Assembly: GCA_036374435.1 (NCBI GenBank)
Contig: DASUTU010000123.1
Coordinates: forward strand, 13,445-77,444
DNA: 64,000 nucleotides
Source: CALGFI01 sp036374435
GTDB lineage: Bacteria > Actinomycetota > UBA4738 > HRBIN12
Direction of reading: 5' to 3'
A model generated the notes under the pieces. It ran no database searches and had not been told where the DNA came from. It saw nothing but the letters and a program-made list of their open reading frames with translations. Positions within the stretch are counted from its first letter, which is position 1. Every line of letters begins with the position of its first letter. Of the stretch, positions 42,061-50,543 are shown piece by piece. Made by a program: the position numbers and the translations under genes.

Positions 42061-43556
42061 CCGCCGCCCTCGGGACGGTGGTGCGGGAACAGGATGAGGT
42101 CGCGGAGCGACGGCGCGTCCGTGAGCACCAGCAGGAGCCGGTCGATCCCGATCCCGACGCCGCCGGCCGGCGGCATGCCGTGTTCGAGAGCGACGAGGAA
42201 GTCCTCGTCGTATGGATGTGTCTCCTCGGCTCCCGCAGCGCGTTCGGCGGCCTGCAGCTCGAACTTCGCGCGCTGCTCGTCCGGGTCGGTGAGCTCGCTG
42301 AACGCCGTGCCCTGCTCGACGCCGCCGATCACGACGTCGAAGTGCTCGGTGAGGTTCCGGTCCGCTCGGTGGGGACGAGCCAGCGGGGAGACCTCACGAG
42401 GGAAGTCGCACACGAACGTCGGCTCCCACAACGTGGGTTCGACGAGCTTCTCGAACAGCTCCAGGGCGATCTTGCCCGGACCCCAGGCCTCGTCCACCCG
42501 AACGTCGTGGCGCTCGGCGAGCTTGCCGAGATCCGTTCGGTCCAGCGCGACCTCCTCGCCCACGACCCCGGACACGCTGTCGAGGACCGTCACCCGGCGC
42601 CACGGCGGCTGGAGATCGAGCTCGCGCCCCCGGAACTCGAACACGAGTCCACCCCGGACGGCGCTCGCCGATGCGGTGAGAAGCTCCTCGGTCAGCCGCA
42701 TGATGTCCTCGTAGTCCGCGAACGCCTGGTACAGCTCGACCATCGTGAACTCCGGGTTGTGCTCGCGGTCGATCCCCTCGTTCCGGAAGGTGCGCCCGAT
42801 CTCGTAGACGCGCTCCAGGCCGCCCACCAGCAGGCGCTTGAGGTACAGCTCGAGCGAGATCCGCAGCTTCAGATCGATGTCGAGGACGTTGTGGTGCGTC
42901 GTGAACGGCCTGGCCATGGCGCCGCCGGCGACGTTCTGCAGGACGGGCGTCTCCACCTCGACGAACCCGCGAGCGTCGAGCTCCGACCGCAACGTCCGAA
43001 GGACCGTCGCGCGCGCCATGGTGTACCGACGCACGGTCGGATCGGTGGCCAGGTGGAGGTATCGCTGTCGCTGCTGCAGGTCCGGGTCGCGCAACCCGTG
43101 CCACTTCTCGGGAAGCGGCCGGAGCGCCTTCGTGAGCATGGCCAGACGGTCCACGAAGATCGAGAGCTCGCCCTTGCGAGTCGTTCCGATCCGCCCGGTC
43201 GCGCCGATGATGTCGCCGAGATCGATCTCGTCCACCAGAGCCCACACGGCATCGTCCAACGCCCCGCGATCACACACGAGCTGGACCTCGCCGTCCCGGT
43301 CGCGAACGACCAGGAACACGAGCTTGCCGAACTTCCGCCGAAGGACGACGCGGCCGGCGACCGTCGCCACGTCGTCCGTCGCGGTCTCGGACGGCAGGCC
43401 CGAGTGTCGTTCCCTGATCGTCGACGTCGAGGTCGGTTCGCGAGCTCCGAGCGCCTGTTCGAGGGTGAGCGCGAACGCCTTGTCGCCCAGCCGTTCGCGG
43501 CTGGCGCGGCGAGCCCGTAATACCTCGGCCTCGCGCCCCGTGGCCTCCTCAGTCAT
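42057..43556 (-). CDS. lysS: Lysyl-tRNA synthetase, class II
   Basis: A 499-aa class II enzyme that charges tRNA-Lys. An N-terminal OB-fold anticodon-binding domain (about 65-165, VAGRVVLRRKFGKLVFLVVRD) is followed by the catalytic domain with motif 1 (ELDARGFVEVETPVL), motif 2 (YEIGRTFRNEGIDREHNPEFTMVE) and motif 3 (GGVGIGIDRLLLVLT). The length is normal. It overlaps the coaX gene by 8 bp and forms the end of the folate-pantothenate-CoA gene string. Confidence 0.97.
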   Translation of the reverse strand: MTEEATGREAEVLRARRASRERLGDKAFALTLEQALGAREPTSTSTIRERHSGLPSETATDDVATVAGRVVLRRKFGKLVFLVVRDRDGEVQLVCDRGALDDAVWALVDEIDLGDIIGATGRIGTTRKGELSIFVDRLAMLTKALRPLPEKWHGLRDPDLQQRQRYLHLATDPTVRRYTMARATVLRTLRSELDARGFVEVETPVLQNVAGGAMARPFTTHHNVLDIDLKLRISLELYLKRLLVGGLERVYEIGRTFRNEGIDREHNPEFTMVELYQAFADYEDIMRLTEELLTASASAVRGGLVFEFRGRELDLQPPWRRVTVLDSVSGVVGEEVALDRTDLGKLAERHDVRVDEAWGPGKIALELFEKLVEPTLWEPTFVCDFPREVSPLARPHRADRNLTEHFDVVIGGVEQGTAFSELTDPDEQRAKFELQAAERAAGAEETHPYDEDFLVALEHGMPPAGGVGIGIDRLLLVLTDAPSLRDLILFPHHRPEGGG

Positions 43557-44334
43557 CGGCGGCCGGCCCGACGTTGCGCTCGAACACCAGCCGGAGCCCC
43601 TCGAGCGTGAGCCACGGCTCGTGCTCGTCGACGAGCTGGCAGTGAGGGACGATCAACGGCGCGAGCCCCCCGGTGGCGACGACCGTGGCCGACCCGCCGA
43701 GCTCCTTGCGGATCCGTTCGACCATGCCGTCGGCCTCGGCGGCCGAGCCGAACAGGAGCGCCGACTGGATGGCCTCGACGGTGTTCTTTCCGATGGGGGC
43801 CCGGGGCGCCTGGAGCTCCACCTGCGGCAGCCGCGCGGTCGCGCGAGCCAGCGACGTGTTCCTCGTCTGAACGCCGGGGGAGATGGCGCCCCCGAGCAGC
43901 TCGCCACGGTCGGAGACGGCGTCGTAGGTCGTGGCCGTCCCGAAGTCGATCACGATGCACGGCCCCCCGTAGCGGTCGAATGCCGCGAGCGCATTCACCA
44001 CGCGATCGGCGCCGAGCTCACGCGGATTGTCGGTGAGGATGGAGATCCCGGTCCTGGTCCCGGGCTCGACGACGACCGGCGGGAAGGCGAAGTACCGATG
44101 CACCATGTCGCGCAGGGCCGAGGTCGACCTCGGGACGACCGAGCTGATCGCCACCCCGGTGATCTGTCGGGAGAACGACAACCCGGCCTGTTCGAGCAGG
44201 CCGGCGAACAGCACCGCGAGCTCGTCGGCCGTGCGTTCGGGTTCGGTCGAGGCGGCCCACTGGTGTTCGAGCGTGGTGCCCTGGAACACGCCGAGGATGG
44301 TGTTCGTGTTCCCCACGTTCACGGCCAGCAGCAC
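43549..44334 (-). CDS. coaX: Type III pantothenate kinase
   Basis: A 261-aa kinase for the first step of CoA synthesis from pantothenate. The GTG at 44334 with GGAGGTG upstream gives the characteristic N-terminus LLAVNVGNTNTILGVFQG (phosphate-binding). Further signatures are ELGADRVVNALAAFDRYGGPCIVIDFGTATTYDAVSDRGELLGGAISPG, with the catalytic Asp. Unlike CoaA it is not inhibited by CoA in studied members. It lies between panC and lysS, as in many actinobacteria, 57 bp after panC. Confidence 0.96.
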   Translation of the reverse strand: MLLAVNVGNTNTILGVFQGTTLEHQWAASTEPERTADELAVLFAGLLEQAGLSFSRQITGVAISSVVPRSTSALRDMVHRYFAFPPVVVEPGTRTGISILTDNPRELGADRVVNALAAFDRYGGPCIVIDFGTATTYDAVSDRGELLGGAISPGVQTRNTSLARATARLPQVELQAPRAPIGKNTVEAIQSALLFGSAAEADGMVERIRKELGGSATVVATGGLAPLIVPHCQLVDEHEPWLTLEGLRLVFERNVGPAADD

Positions 44335-44391
44335 GGGTTCACCTCCTCGGTCGCGCCATCCTGCCACGCTCGGCCGGGCGCGACACCCGCG

Positions 44392-45237
44392 TCATGCCGT
44401 CGGCAGGGCGAGCGTGTCGATGAGTCGGACTTCGCCGAACCGAGCGGCCACGAGGGCCCGCGCCGGGGCGCGGATCTCCTGCACCTGGTCGAAGGTGGCC
44501 TCGTCGACCACCGCCGCGTAGTCGAGCCGGGCCGCCGCGGTGGCCCCGATCTCCCTCGCCATCGCGGCCACGAGGACTCGGGCGTCCCGCTCGCCCTCCC
44601 GGGACAGCTCGGCGGCCTCGGACAGCGCGAGGAACAGGCACCCGGCCGCCTCCCGCTGCTCGCGCGACAGGTGTTCGTTCCGCGAGGACATCGCCAGGCC
44701 GTCGGGCTCTCGAACGGTCGGGCACGGCGTCACGTGGACCGGGAACGAGAGATCGCGCACCAGGCGCCGCACCACGGCGAGCTGCTGCGCGTCCTTCTCC
44801 CCGAAGTACGCGGTGCAGGGCCCCACGGCGTGCAGGAGCTTCGACACGACCGTGGCCACCCCCCGGAAGTGACCGGGCCGGACGGCGCCCTCCAGCCGGT
44901 CGCCGAGCGGGCCGGGATCGACGGTGACCTCCGGCTGCCCGGCCGGGTACATCTCGCGCTCGTCCGGGGCGAACACGACGTCGGCCCCGAGGCCTTCCAG
45001 GACCGCCAGGTCCCGTGGCTCGTCCCGTCGGTACCCCGACAGGTCCGAGGGGTCGTCGAACTGGAGCGGGTTCACGAAGATCGACGCCACGACCAGATCG
45101 TTCTCCTCACGCGCGCGCCGGACCAGCGAGGCGTGTCCCTCGTGAAGGGCCCCCATCGTCGCCACGTATCCCACCCGGCTGCCGGTCGCGCGGGCCCGCT
45201 CGCAGGCGGCGAACGTTCCGGCGATGGTGCGGATCAC
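44392..45237 (-). CDS. panC: Pantoate-beta-alanine ligase
   Basis: A 281-aa pantothenate synthetase joining pantoate and beta-alanine with ATP. GTG 45237 overlaps the stop of the DUF2520 gene (GTGA). Signatures: VATMGALHEGHASLVRRA (HIGH-like), SIFVNPLQFDDPSDL, YFGEKDAQQLAVVRRLV and LAMSSRNEHLS (KMSKS-like). The length is typical. It precedes coaX; no panD gene lies between them as in some relatives, so beta-alanine must come from elsewhere. Confidence 0.96.
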   Translation of the reverse strand: MIRTIAGTFAACERARATGSRVGYVATMGALHEGHASLVRRAREENDLVVASIFVNPLQFDDPSDLSGYRRDEPRDLAVLEGLGADVVFAPDEREMYPAGQPEVTVDPGPLGDRLEGAVRPGHFRGVATVVSKLLHAVGPCTAYFGEKDAQQLAVVRRLVRDLSFPVHVTPCPTVREPDGLAMSSRNEHLSREQREAAGCLFLALSEAAELSREGERDARVLVAAMAREIGATAAARLDYAAVVDEATFDQVQEIRAPARALVAARFGEVRLIDTLALPTA

Positions 45238-46097
45238 CTCCAGCGCGCCAGCACCTCCTCGACCGCCTTTCGGCGGTCGCCGGGCAACCGCCCGGCCCGC
45301 TCGGCCAGGTCGAGCGCCAGGTCGGCGAGCGCCACGTACGGGCGGACCGCCTGCGGCGCCGAGCGGGCCAGCGCCTCGAGGTTGCGAGCGACCGTGCCGG
45401 CGTCGCCGCGGACAGCCGGCCCCGTCAGGGCCTCCGCCGGGCCGACCCGGGCCACGTTGGCCAGGGTGGCCTCCTGGAGGGGGGCGAGCGCCGCGGCCGG
45501 GTCGGGGACCCCCGCGGCACCTTCGAGCTCGACTGCGAGCGCCGTGATCGCGACCAAGTAGTTCGAGGCGAACACGGCGGCCGCGTGGTACAGGGGTTTG
45601 GCCGCGTCCTCGAGCGCGAACGGCCGCCCCCCGGCGTCCCGCGCCAGTCGCTCGCCGAGCGCCCGACCCTCGTCGGACTCCGAGGTGACGGCGAACGCCG
45701 CCCCCGGCAGCTGCTCCACCGCCGCCTCCACCGTCGGACACGTCTGGAGCGGGTGCAAGGAGAAGGTCGTCGCTCCCGCCGACTCAGCCGACGCCAGCGC
45801 GGCGAGCGCCAAGGCACCCGAGACGTGCGCCACGGCCACGCCGGGCCCGATCGCTCTGGCCCGCACGACGTCGTCACAGGCCGCGGCGATGGCCGCGTCG
45901 GGCGTCGCGATCACCACGACGTCCGCGCCGCGAGCCGCTTCGGCGTTGCCGACGACCGGGACCCCCGGCAGATGTTCGGCAGCGCGCGCCGGGGTGGCGG
46001 ATCCACCGGAGACGGCGGCGATCCGATGCCCGGCCCGCCACCACAGCACGGCCAGCGCGGTCCCGACGCGGCCGGCGCCGACCACGGCGACATCCAT
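45234..46097 (-). CDS. Rossmann-like/DUF2520 oxidoreductase-fold protein
   Basis: A 287-aa protein with an N-terminal NAD(P)-binding fold (VAVVGAGRVGTALAVLWWRAGH; VVVIATPDAAIAAACDDVV) and a C-terminal DUF2520 helical domain containing FSLHPLQTCPTVEAAVEQLPGAAFAV and AKPLYHAAAVFASNYLVAI. It belongs to the 6-phosphogluconate-dehydrogenase superfamily and is almost always next to panC in actinobacteria. A role as a ketopantoate reductase in place of PanE is an attractive inference from that link. Start ATG 46097. Confidence 0.85.
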   Translation of the reverse strand: MDVAVVGAGRVGTALAVLWWRAGHRIAAVSGGSATPARAAEHLPGVPVVGNAEAARGADVVVIATPDAAIAAACDDVVRARAIGPGVAVAHVSGALALAALASAESAGATTFSLHPLQTCPTVEAAVEQLPGAAFAVTSESDEGRALGERLARDAGGRPFALEDAAKPLYHAAAVFASNYLVAITALAVELEGAAGVPDPAAALAPLQEATLANVARVGPAEALTGPAVRGDAGTVARNLEALARSAPQAVRPYVALADLALDLAERAGRLPGDRRKAVEEVLARWR

Positions 46098-46114
46098 GCG
46101 CCGCAGTATGCCGC

Positions 46115-47209
46115 TCAGGGCAGCCAGGCGGCTGGGCCGGTCGGTGGTGGTGCGTCCGGCGGCGGGAGCACGGGCAGCGGCGTGGACCCATCGAACGCCA
46201 GGATGCCGCTCGCACCCACGACGTAGAGCACGTCTTGATCGTCGAACGCGGCCGCCAAGAGTCGGCCGGCCGACGTCGCGTCGACGGGCCGCGCGGTGCC
46301 GGCCGCCGCGTCCACGACCCACAGGCCCTGCAAGCCGTCGATCACCCCGTCCACGGCCACGTACCGGCCGCTCCGCGACGTGGCCACGATCCGCCCCCGA
46401 GTGATCGAGCCCGCGACGACGGCGCGGGACGTGCCGTTCCCGGCCCAGACCAGCAGTTCCCCTCCCAGCTCCAGGAACAAGAAGCCGCCGGACGACACGA
46501 GAACGCGCCCCGGGAGAACGCGCATGGACGTTCCCGGCACCAGCACGTGCGAGCGCAGGAGGCCGCCGCCTTCGGACACGCTCACCACGGTCACCCTGGA
46601 CGAGTACATGACCGCGGAGAGGAGCCGGCCGCACGGCAGAGGGATGGGGTGCGCCGGACGGTGTCTGCTGTCGACCAGGACGACGCGTTCCAACTCGAAG
46701 GAGGGATCGGGGCACCCGGGTGGATGGTCGGTCTCGACGCGGCCGATCAGGAGCGCCTGCCGATTCGAGGAGACCGAGACGTGATCGCCGCGAGCCACCT
46801 CGATCGGATCCAGGAGCCGGTTGAGCAACAGCCAGGCGACCTCCTCGGCGCCGTCGACGACCGATAGGACCAGCCAGTCGCCGCGGGGCCCGGCGGGGAC
46901 CATCGCCTCGACCTCGGAGAGGGCGGGCCCCTCCCGGAGGATGCCGGTGCGGACGTCGAGGAAGTACAGCCGCTGCCCGGCGCCGCCGCGTTCGTCGCCC
47001 ACGTACACGAGCCGGCCCCGAAGCGTGACGGGAGTGGGAGACGGCTCCGCGCGGGACGTGACCGCCGGCGGCGCGGATTCCCCCGGTGCCGGTCGGGCCG
47101 TGACGCCCGCGACCAGGCGCACCAGGAGCACGGCCGCGATCGCCGCCGCGATCACGAGGAACCAGCGGCTGCGCCGGTACCGGCCCTCGACGGCCTCGTC
47201 GCCGTTCAC
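46115..47209 (-). CDS. Membrane-anchored beta-propeller-like protein of unknown function
   Basis: A 364-aa protein from GTG 47209, which overlaps the folK stop (GTGA). One membrane helix near residues 16-36 (WFLVIAAAIAAVLLVRLVAGV) is followed by a long extracellular beta-rich region with repeated blade-like units (GRLVYVGDERGGAGQRLYFLDV, GDWLVLSVVDGAEEVAWLLL, GRYVAVDGVIDGLQGLWVVDAAAG). Other actinobacteria have small DUF3180-type membrane proteins at this place in the fol-pan string, so this is a replacement or an unrelated insertion. No function can be assigned. Confidence 0.7.
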   Translation of the reverse strand: MNGDEAVEGRYRRSRWFLVIAAAIAAVLLVRLVAGVTARPAPGESAPPAVTSRAEPSPTPVTLRGRLVYVGDERGGAGQRLYFLDVRTGILREGPALSEVEAMVPAGPRGDWLVLSVVDGAEEVAWLLLNRLLDPIEVARGDHVSVSSNRQALLIGRVETDHPPGCPDPSFELERVVLVDSRHRPAHPIPLPCGRLLSAVMYSSRVTVVSVSEGGGLLRSHVLVPGTSMRVLPGRVLVSSGGFLFLELGGELLVWAGNGTSRAVVAGSITRGRIVATSRSGRYVAVDGVIDGLQGLWVVDAAAGTARPVDATSAGRLLAAAFDDQDVLYVVGASGILAFDGSTPLPVLPPPDAPPPTGPAAWLP

Positions 47210-47709
47210 GAGCCCACCCGCAGGGGCGGAGCGAAGACCCGGAGTCCGAACACCGCGTTCGGCGCCATCCGCACCGAGGCCAGGGAGCGGCCGCCGGGGA
47301 GCATCGGTTCGGGATCGAGCTCGGCGAGCGGGACCAGCACGAAGCCGCGCTCGTGCATCCGCGGATGCGGGATCGTGAGCTCGGGTTCGTCCACGACGCG
47401 CCGATCGAACGTGAGGACGTCCACGTCGATCGGCCGCGGCCCCCACCGCTCGGCCCGGACGCGCCCGAGCTCGGCCTCCACGTCGAGGCAGGTCCGGAGC
47501 AGCTCGAGCGGCTCCAGGGTGGTCCGGACCTCCACCACGGCGTTGAGGTAGTGGGGCTGAGGCGGCCCCACCGGCTCGGTCTCGTAGACGCGCGAGGACC
47601 GAACGACCTCGATCCCCTCCCGCCGGTGCAGGAGGTCCACGGCGCGCTGCAACAGGTCGAGCCGGTCACCCAGATTCGACCCGAGCCCCAGGAAGGCCGA
47701 GGCCGCCAC
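47206..47709 (-). CDS. folK: 2-amino-4-hydroxy-6-hydroxymethyldihydropteridine pyrophosphokinase
   Basis: A 167-aa HPPK that transfers pyrophosphate from ATP to 6-hydroxymethyl-7,8-dihydropterin. Signatures: FLGLGSNLGDRLDLLQRAV, YETEPVGPPQPHYLNAVVEV, and ERWGPRPIDVDVLTFDRRVV with the metal-binding Asp pair, then IPHPRMHERGFVLVPLAEL. It starts at GTG 47709, 7 bp after folB, and overlaps the next gene by 4 bp. Length is normal. Confidence 0.96.
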   Translation of the reverse strand: MAASAFLGLGSNLGDRLDLLQRAVDLLHRREGIEVVRSSRVYETEPVGPPQPHYLNAVVEVRTTLEPLELLRTCLDVEAELGRVRAERWGPRPIDVDVLTFDRRVVDEPELTIPHPRMHERGFVLVPLAELDPEPMLPGGRSLASVRMAPNAVFGLRVFAPPLRVGS

Positions 47710-47716
47710 GGGCCGG

Positions 47717-48073
47717 TCAGGCCCCCGACTCGGCCGAGGCGGCCGCGGCCACGCCCTGGACGTCGTTCGAGGCGGCGGCGGCCGGTTTGTGCACGACCGC
47801 GCTCGCCCGGACCACGGCGGGTCGGCTCGCCACGGCCCGGGCCACGGCGTCGGCGAGGTTCTCGAGGAGGTCGAACCGTTCCGCTTCCACCGTCTCGCGG
47901 GCCACCCGGATCAGCTCGCGGTAGTCGGCCGTCGTCCCGATCTCGTCCCCGGACACCTGAACCTCGACGTCGAGGTCGACGACGAAGTCCTGCGCCCGGT
48001 CCTGCTCCCCCGGGTTCGCGCCGTGGTGCCCGGCCGCGGTGATCCCGCTCAGGAACAACCTCGAGGTCCTCAC
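47717..48073 (-). CDS. folB: Dihydroneopterin aldolase
   Basis: A 118-aa aldolase converting dihydroneopterin to 6-hydroxymethyldihydropterin and glycolaldehyde. It reads RLFLSGITAAGHHGANPGEQ, FVVDLDVEVQ, GTTADYRELIRVARE with the catalytic Tyr, and DLLENLADAVARAV, all typical. GTG 48073 overlaps the stop of the alpha/beta-hydrolase gene. The C-terminus ends in an Ala/Ser-rich stretch slightly longer than usual. Confidence 0.94.
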   Translation of the reverse strand: MRTSRLFLSGITAAGHHGANPGEQDRAQDFVVDLDVEVQVSGDEIGTTADYRELIRVARETVEAERFDLLENLADAVARAVASRPAVVRASAVVHKPAAAASNDVQGVAAAASAESGA

Positions 48074-48969
48074 TCTCGTTCCTCCCCCGGCGGGCGGCGA
48101 CCGAGCGAGACGGTCACCGGTCCGCCCTCGTGGCGATGTTCGAGCTTCAGGTACTGGGACTGCAGCCACCGGAACACCAGCGGCGCAACGGTCTCGAGCG
48201 CATCCTCCAGCAAGAAGTGCCGGCACCCGGGGAGCAGGGCCACGGCGGCGCGAGGCAGGACCTCGCCCAGGCGCTCGGCCACCTCCGGCGGGACGAACCG
48301 GTCGTCCTCGCCCCAGAGCACCAGGGCCGGGATCTCGAGGGCGGCGAGTCGCGACTCGAGGCCGGTCAGTCCCTCGCCGTCGAACGAGGCCGCGACCCGA
48401 GCCAGACGGTCGAAGCCGTCGTCGCCGGCGAAGGGCCGCACGTACCCCTCGACCACCTCCGCGGAGAGCCGGTCGGCGCGCGACGTCCCCGCCTCGACCA
48501 TCGCGCGCACCCATTCCCGCGGATCGACGTGGCCTCCCGCCGCGATCGTCTCGCGGAGGGCCCCGACGCCCGGGGCCGGCCAGGCGTCGAACGCGATGCT
48601 GTCCACCAACACGAGCGCCTCGGCCCCGCCGTCGAGGGCCAGGTGCTGGGCCACTCCGCCCCCGTGGCCGTGGCCGAGGACGGCGAACCGCTCGACGTGG
48701 AGCTGCTCGAGGAGCTCGCGAACGGTCCGGGCGTGGCCGGCAACGTCGAGGTCGGCGCCCGGGCCTGCCGCGGAGTCCCCCGAGCCCAACAGGTCCGGGG
48801 CGAGGACGTGCAGGAACGGCGACAACATCGGAACCATGCCCCGCCACAGGAACGAAGACGTGAACCCGCCGCTCAGCAACACCACCGCCGGCGCCTCCGG
48901 GTCGCCGGCCTCGACCACGGCGAGCTCGCCGCCGGTGACGGCCACGGGCCGCTTGTCGCCCACGCTCAT
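48070..48969 (-). CDS. Alpha/beta-hydrolase fold protein lacking the usual Ser nucleophile
   Basis: A 299-aa alpha/beta-hydrolase. The fold is clear: VVLLSGGFTSSFLWRGMVPML with the oxyanion loop, LAPDLLGSGDSA, the elbow FAVLGHGHGGGVAQHLAL, LVLWGEDDRFVPPEVAERLGE with the acid, and LLPGCRHFLLEDALE with the catalytic His. The nucleophile elbow should be G-x-S-x-G but reads G-H-G-H-G, so Ser is Gly. Either it is non-hydrolytic or it uses other chemistry. It lies between folP and folB with 4-bp overlaps at both ends, so it is made together with folate enzymes. Confidence 0.85.
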   Translation of the reverse strand: MSVGDKRPVAVTGGELAVVEAGDPEAPAVVLLSGGFTSSFLWRGMVPMLSPFLHVLAPDLLGSGDSAAGPGADLDVAGHARTVRELLEQLHVERFAVLGHGHGGGVAQHLALDGGAEALVLVDSIAFDAWPAPGVGALRETIAAGGHVDPREWVRAMVEAGTSRADRLSAEVVEGYVRPFAGDDGFDRLARVAASFDGEGLTGLESRLAALEIPALVLWGEDDRFVPPEVAERLGEVLPRAAVALLPGCRHFLLEDALETVAPLVFRWLQSQYLKLEHRHEGGPVTVSLGRRPPGEERE

Positions 48970-49823
48970 GGACCGGACCCCGCGATCGCGTCGGCCACCC
49001 GCACGGCGCGCACCACCTCAAGGACGTCGTGAACGCGGACGAGGTTCGCCCCGCGCGAGACCATCCACACGACCGCGGCGATGGTCCCCTCCACGCGCCG
49101 GTCCTCGGGCACGTTCAGGATTGTTCCCAGGAACCGCTTTCGCGACGGCCCCACCAGCACGGGCCGCCCCAGCTCGGTCAGCGCGTCGATGCGGCGGATC
49201 AGCTCGAGGTTGTGCTCCAGCTCCTTGCCGAACCCGATCCCCGGATCGACCGCGATCCGCTCCGGCTCGATCCCGGCAGCCCGCGCGGCCTCGACCCGTT
49301 CGCGCAGGTGCTCGCGGACCTCGGCCACGACGTCCCGGTACGCCGCGGTCTCCTGCATCGTCTTCGGCTCACCTTTCATGTGCATCAGGACGATCCCCGC
49401 ACCGCGCCCGGCGACGAGCGGGAACATCTCGGGGTCGCCGCCCGCGGAAACGTCGTTGACGATCGTCGCGCCCACGTCGAGCGCCGCCGCGGCGACCGCC
49501 ACCTTGCGCGTGTCGATCGAGATCGGGGTGTCCGGCACCGCCCCGGCCAGGGCGGCGACCACCGGAACCACTCTGGCCGTCTCCTCCTCGACGGAAACGG
49601 GGTCGGAGCCGGGCCGGGTGGACTCACCGCCCACGTCGATCACATCCGCGCCGTCCGCCACCATCCGGACGGCGTGGTCGACAGCCGCGTCGGAGGCCAG
49701 GAACCGCCCGCCGTCGGAGAACGAGTCGGGGGTGACGTTCAGGATCCCCATCACGAACGTGCGCTCGGAGCAGTCGAGCACGCGATCGCCGAACCGCCAG
49801 ACGAGGCCGCCCACGACGGCCAT
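48966..49823 (-). CDS. folP: Dihydropteroate synthase
   Basis: A 285-aa TIM-barrel enzyme joining p-aminobenzoate to the pterin pyrophosphate. Signatures: VMGILNVTPDSFSDGGRFL, VIDVGGESTRPGSDPV, ISIDTRKVAVAAAALDVGATIVNDVSAG and the C-terminal GPSRKRFLG. It is the first gene of the minus-strand folP-hydrolase-folB-folK string and is divergent from the DtxR gene across 35 bp. In related genomes folP directly follows folE; here the iron cassette comes between them. Confidence 0.96.
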   Translation of the reverse strand: MAVVGGLVWRFGDRVLDCSERTFVMGILNVTPDSFSDGGRFLASDAAVDHAVRMVADGADVIDVGGESTRPGSDPVSVEEETARVVPVVAALAGAVPDTPISIDTRKVAVAAAALDVGATIVNDVSAGGDPEMFPLVAGRGAGIVLMHMKGEPKTMQETAAYRDVVAEVREHLRERVEAARAAGIEPERIAVDPGIGFGKELEHNLELIRRIDALTELGRPVLVGPSRKRFLGTILNVPEDRRVEGTIAAVVWMVSRGANLVRVHDVLEVVRAVRVADAIAGSGP

Positions 49824-49858
49824 CGTAACGACGCCCGCCAGTGTCGTAGCCTTCGCCC

Positions 49859-50536
49859 GTGGCGGCCACCTCGACCACGGAGCGGCACCCCTCCGCCGAT
49901 TACCTCGAGGCCCTCTACGAGATCCGCGAGGAGAACCTCCCGCCGGTCCAGGCCGAGCTCGCGCGGTGGATGGGCGTCAGCCGGACCTCGGTCTCCGACC
50001 ACGTCCGACGCCTCATCGCCGACGGCCTGATCTCGACGGCCGGCCGCGAGCTCGGGTTCACGCCGGCCGGCGAGGCCATGGCGGTGGTCCTGGTCCGGCG
50101 GCACCGGCTGGCCGAACACCTGCTGGTCGGCGTGATCGGGTTGCCGTGGCATCTCGCCCATGCCGAGGCCGAACGGTGGGAGCGGGTGATCTCGGACGCG
50201 GTCGAGGAGCGCCTGGTCGCGCTGCTCGACGACCCGGGCGCGTGCCCCCACGGGAACCCCATCCCCGGCTCGGCCAACCTCGTGGACTACCGCGACCTGC
50301 GGCCGCTCGCCGAGGTCGGCCCACCCGCCGACGTCACATTGCGCCGGCTCACCGAGGACCTCGAGCTGGAAATCGACGTGATGCGCTTCCTGGAGGACAG
50401 CGGCTTGATGCCGGGGGCCACGTTCCGCGTGCAGGGGATCGCGCCCGACGGCGCGATGAGCCTGGCCGTTGACGGGCGCCCCGTCGCGCTCGGGGCGCAC
50501 CTGGCCGACAACCTCTGGGTCGAGCCGCGGTCCTAA
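49859..50536 (+). CDS. DtxR/MntR-family metal-dependent regulator
   Basis: A 225-aa regulator from GTG 49859. It has an N-terminal winged helix (SADYLEALYEIREENLPPVQAELARWMGVSRTSVSDHVRRL), a metal-binding/dimerisation domain (VRRHRLAEHLLVGVIGLPWHLAHAEAERWERVISDAVEERL) and a C-terminal SH3-like domain near 160-222. The ligand position that is Cys102 in IdeR reads Glu in AEAERWE, as in manganese-type members, so the effector could be Mn2+ or Fe2+. It is followed by a convergent binding-protein gene and then the ferric ABC genes, its likely targets. Confidence 0.92.
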   Translation: MAATSTTERHPSADYLEALYEIREENLPPVQAELARWMGVSRTSVSDHVRRLIADGLISTAGRELGFTPAGEAMAVVLVRRHRLAEHLLVGVIGLPWHLAHAEAERWERVISDAVEERLVALLDDPGACPHGNPIPGSANLVDYRDLRPLAEVGPPADVTLRRLTEDLELEIDVMRFLEDSGLMPGATFRVQGIAPDGAMSLAVDGRPVALGAHLADNLWVEPRS

Positions 50537-50543
50537 CCGGCGC

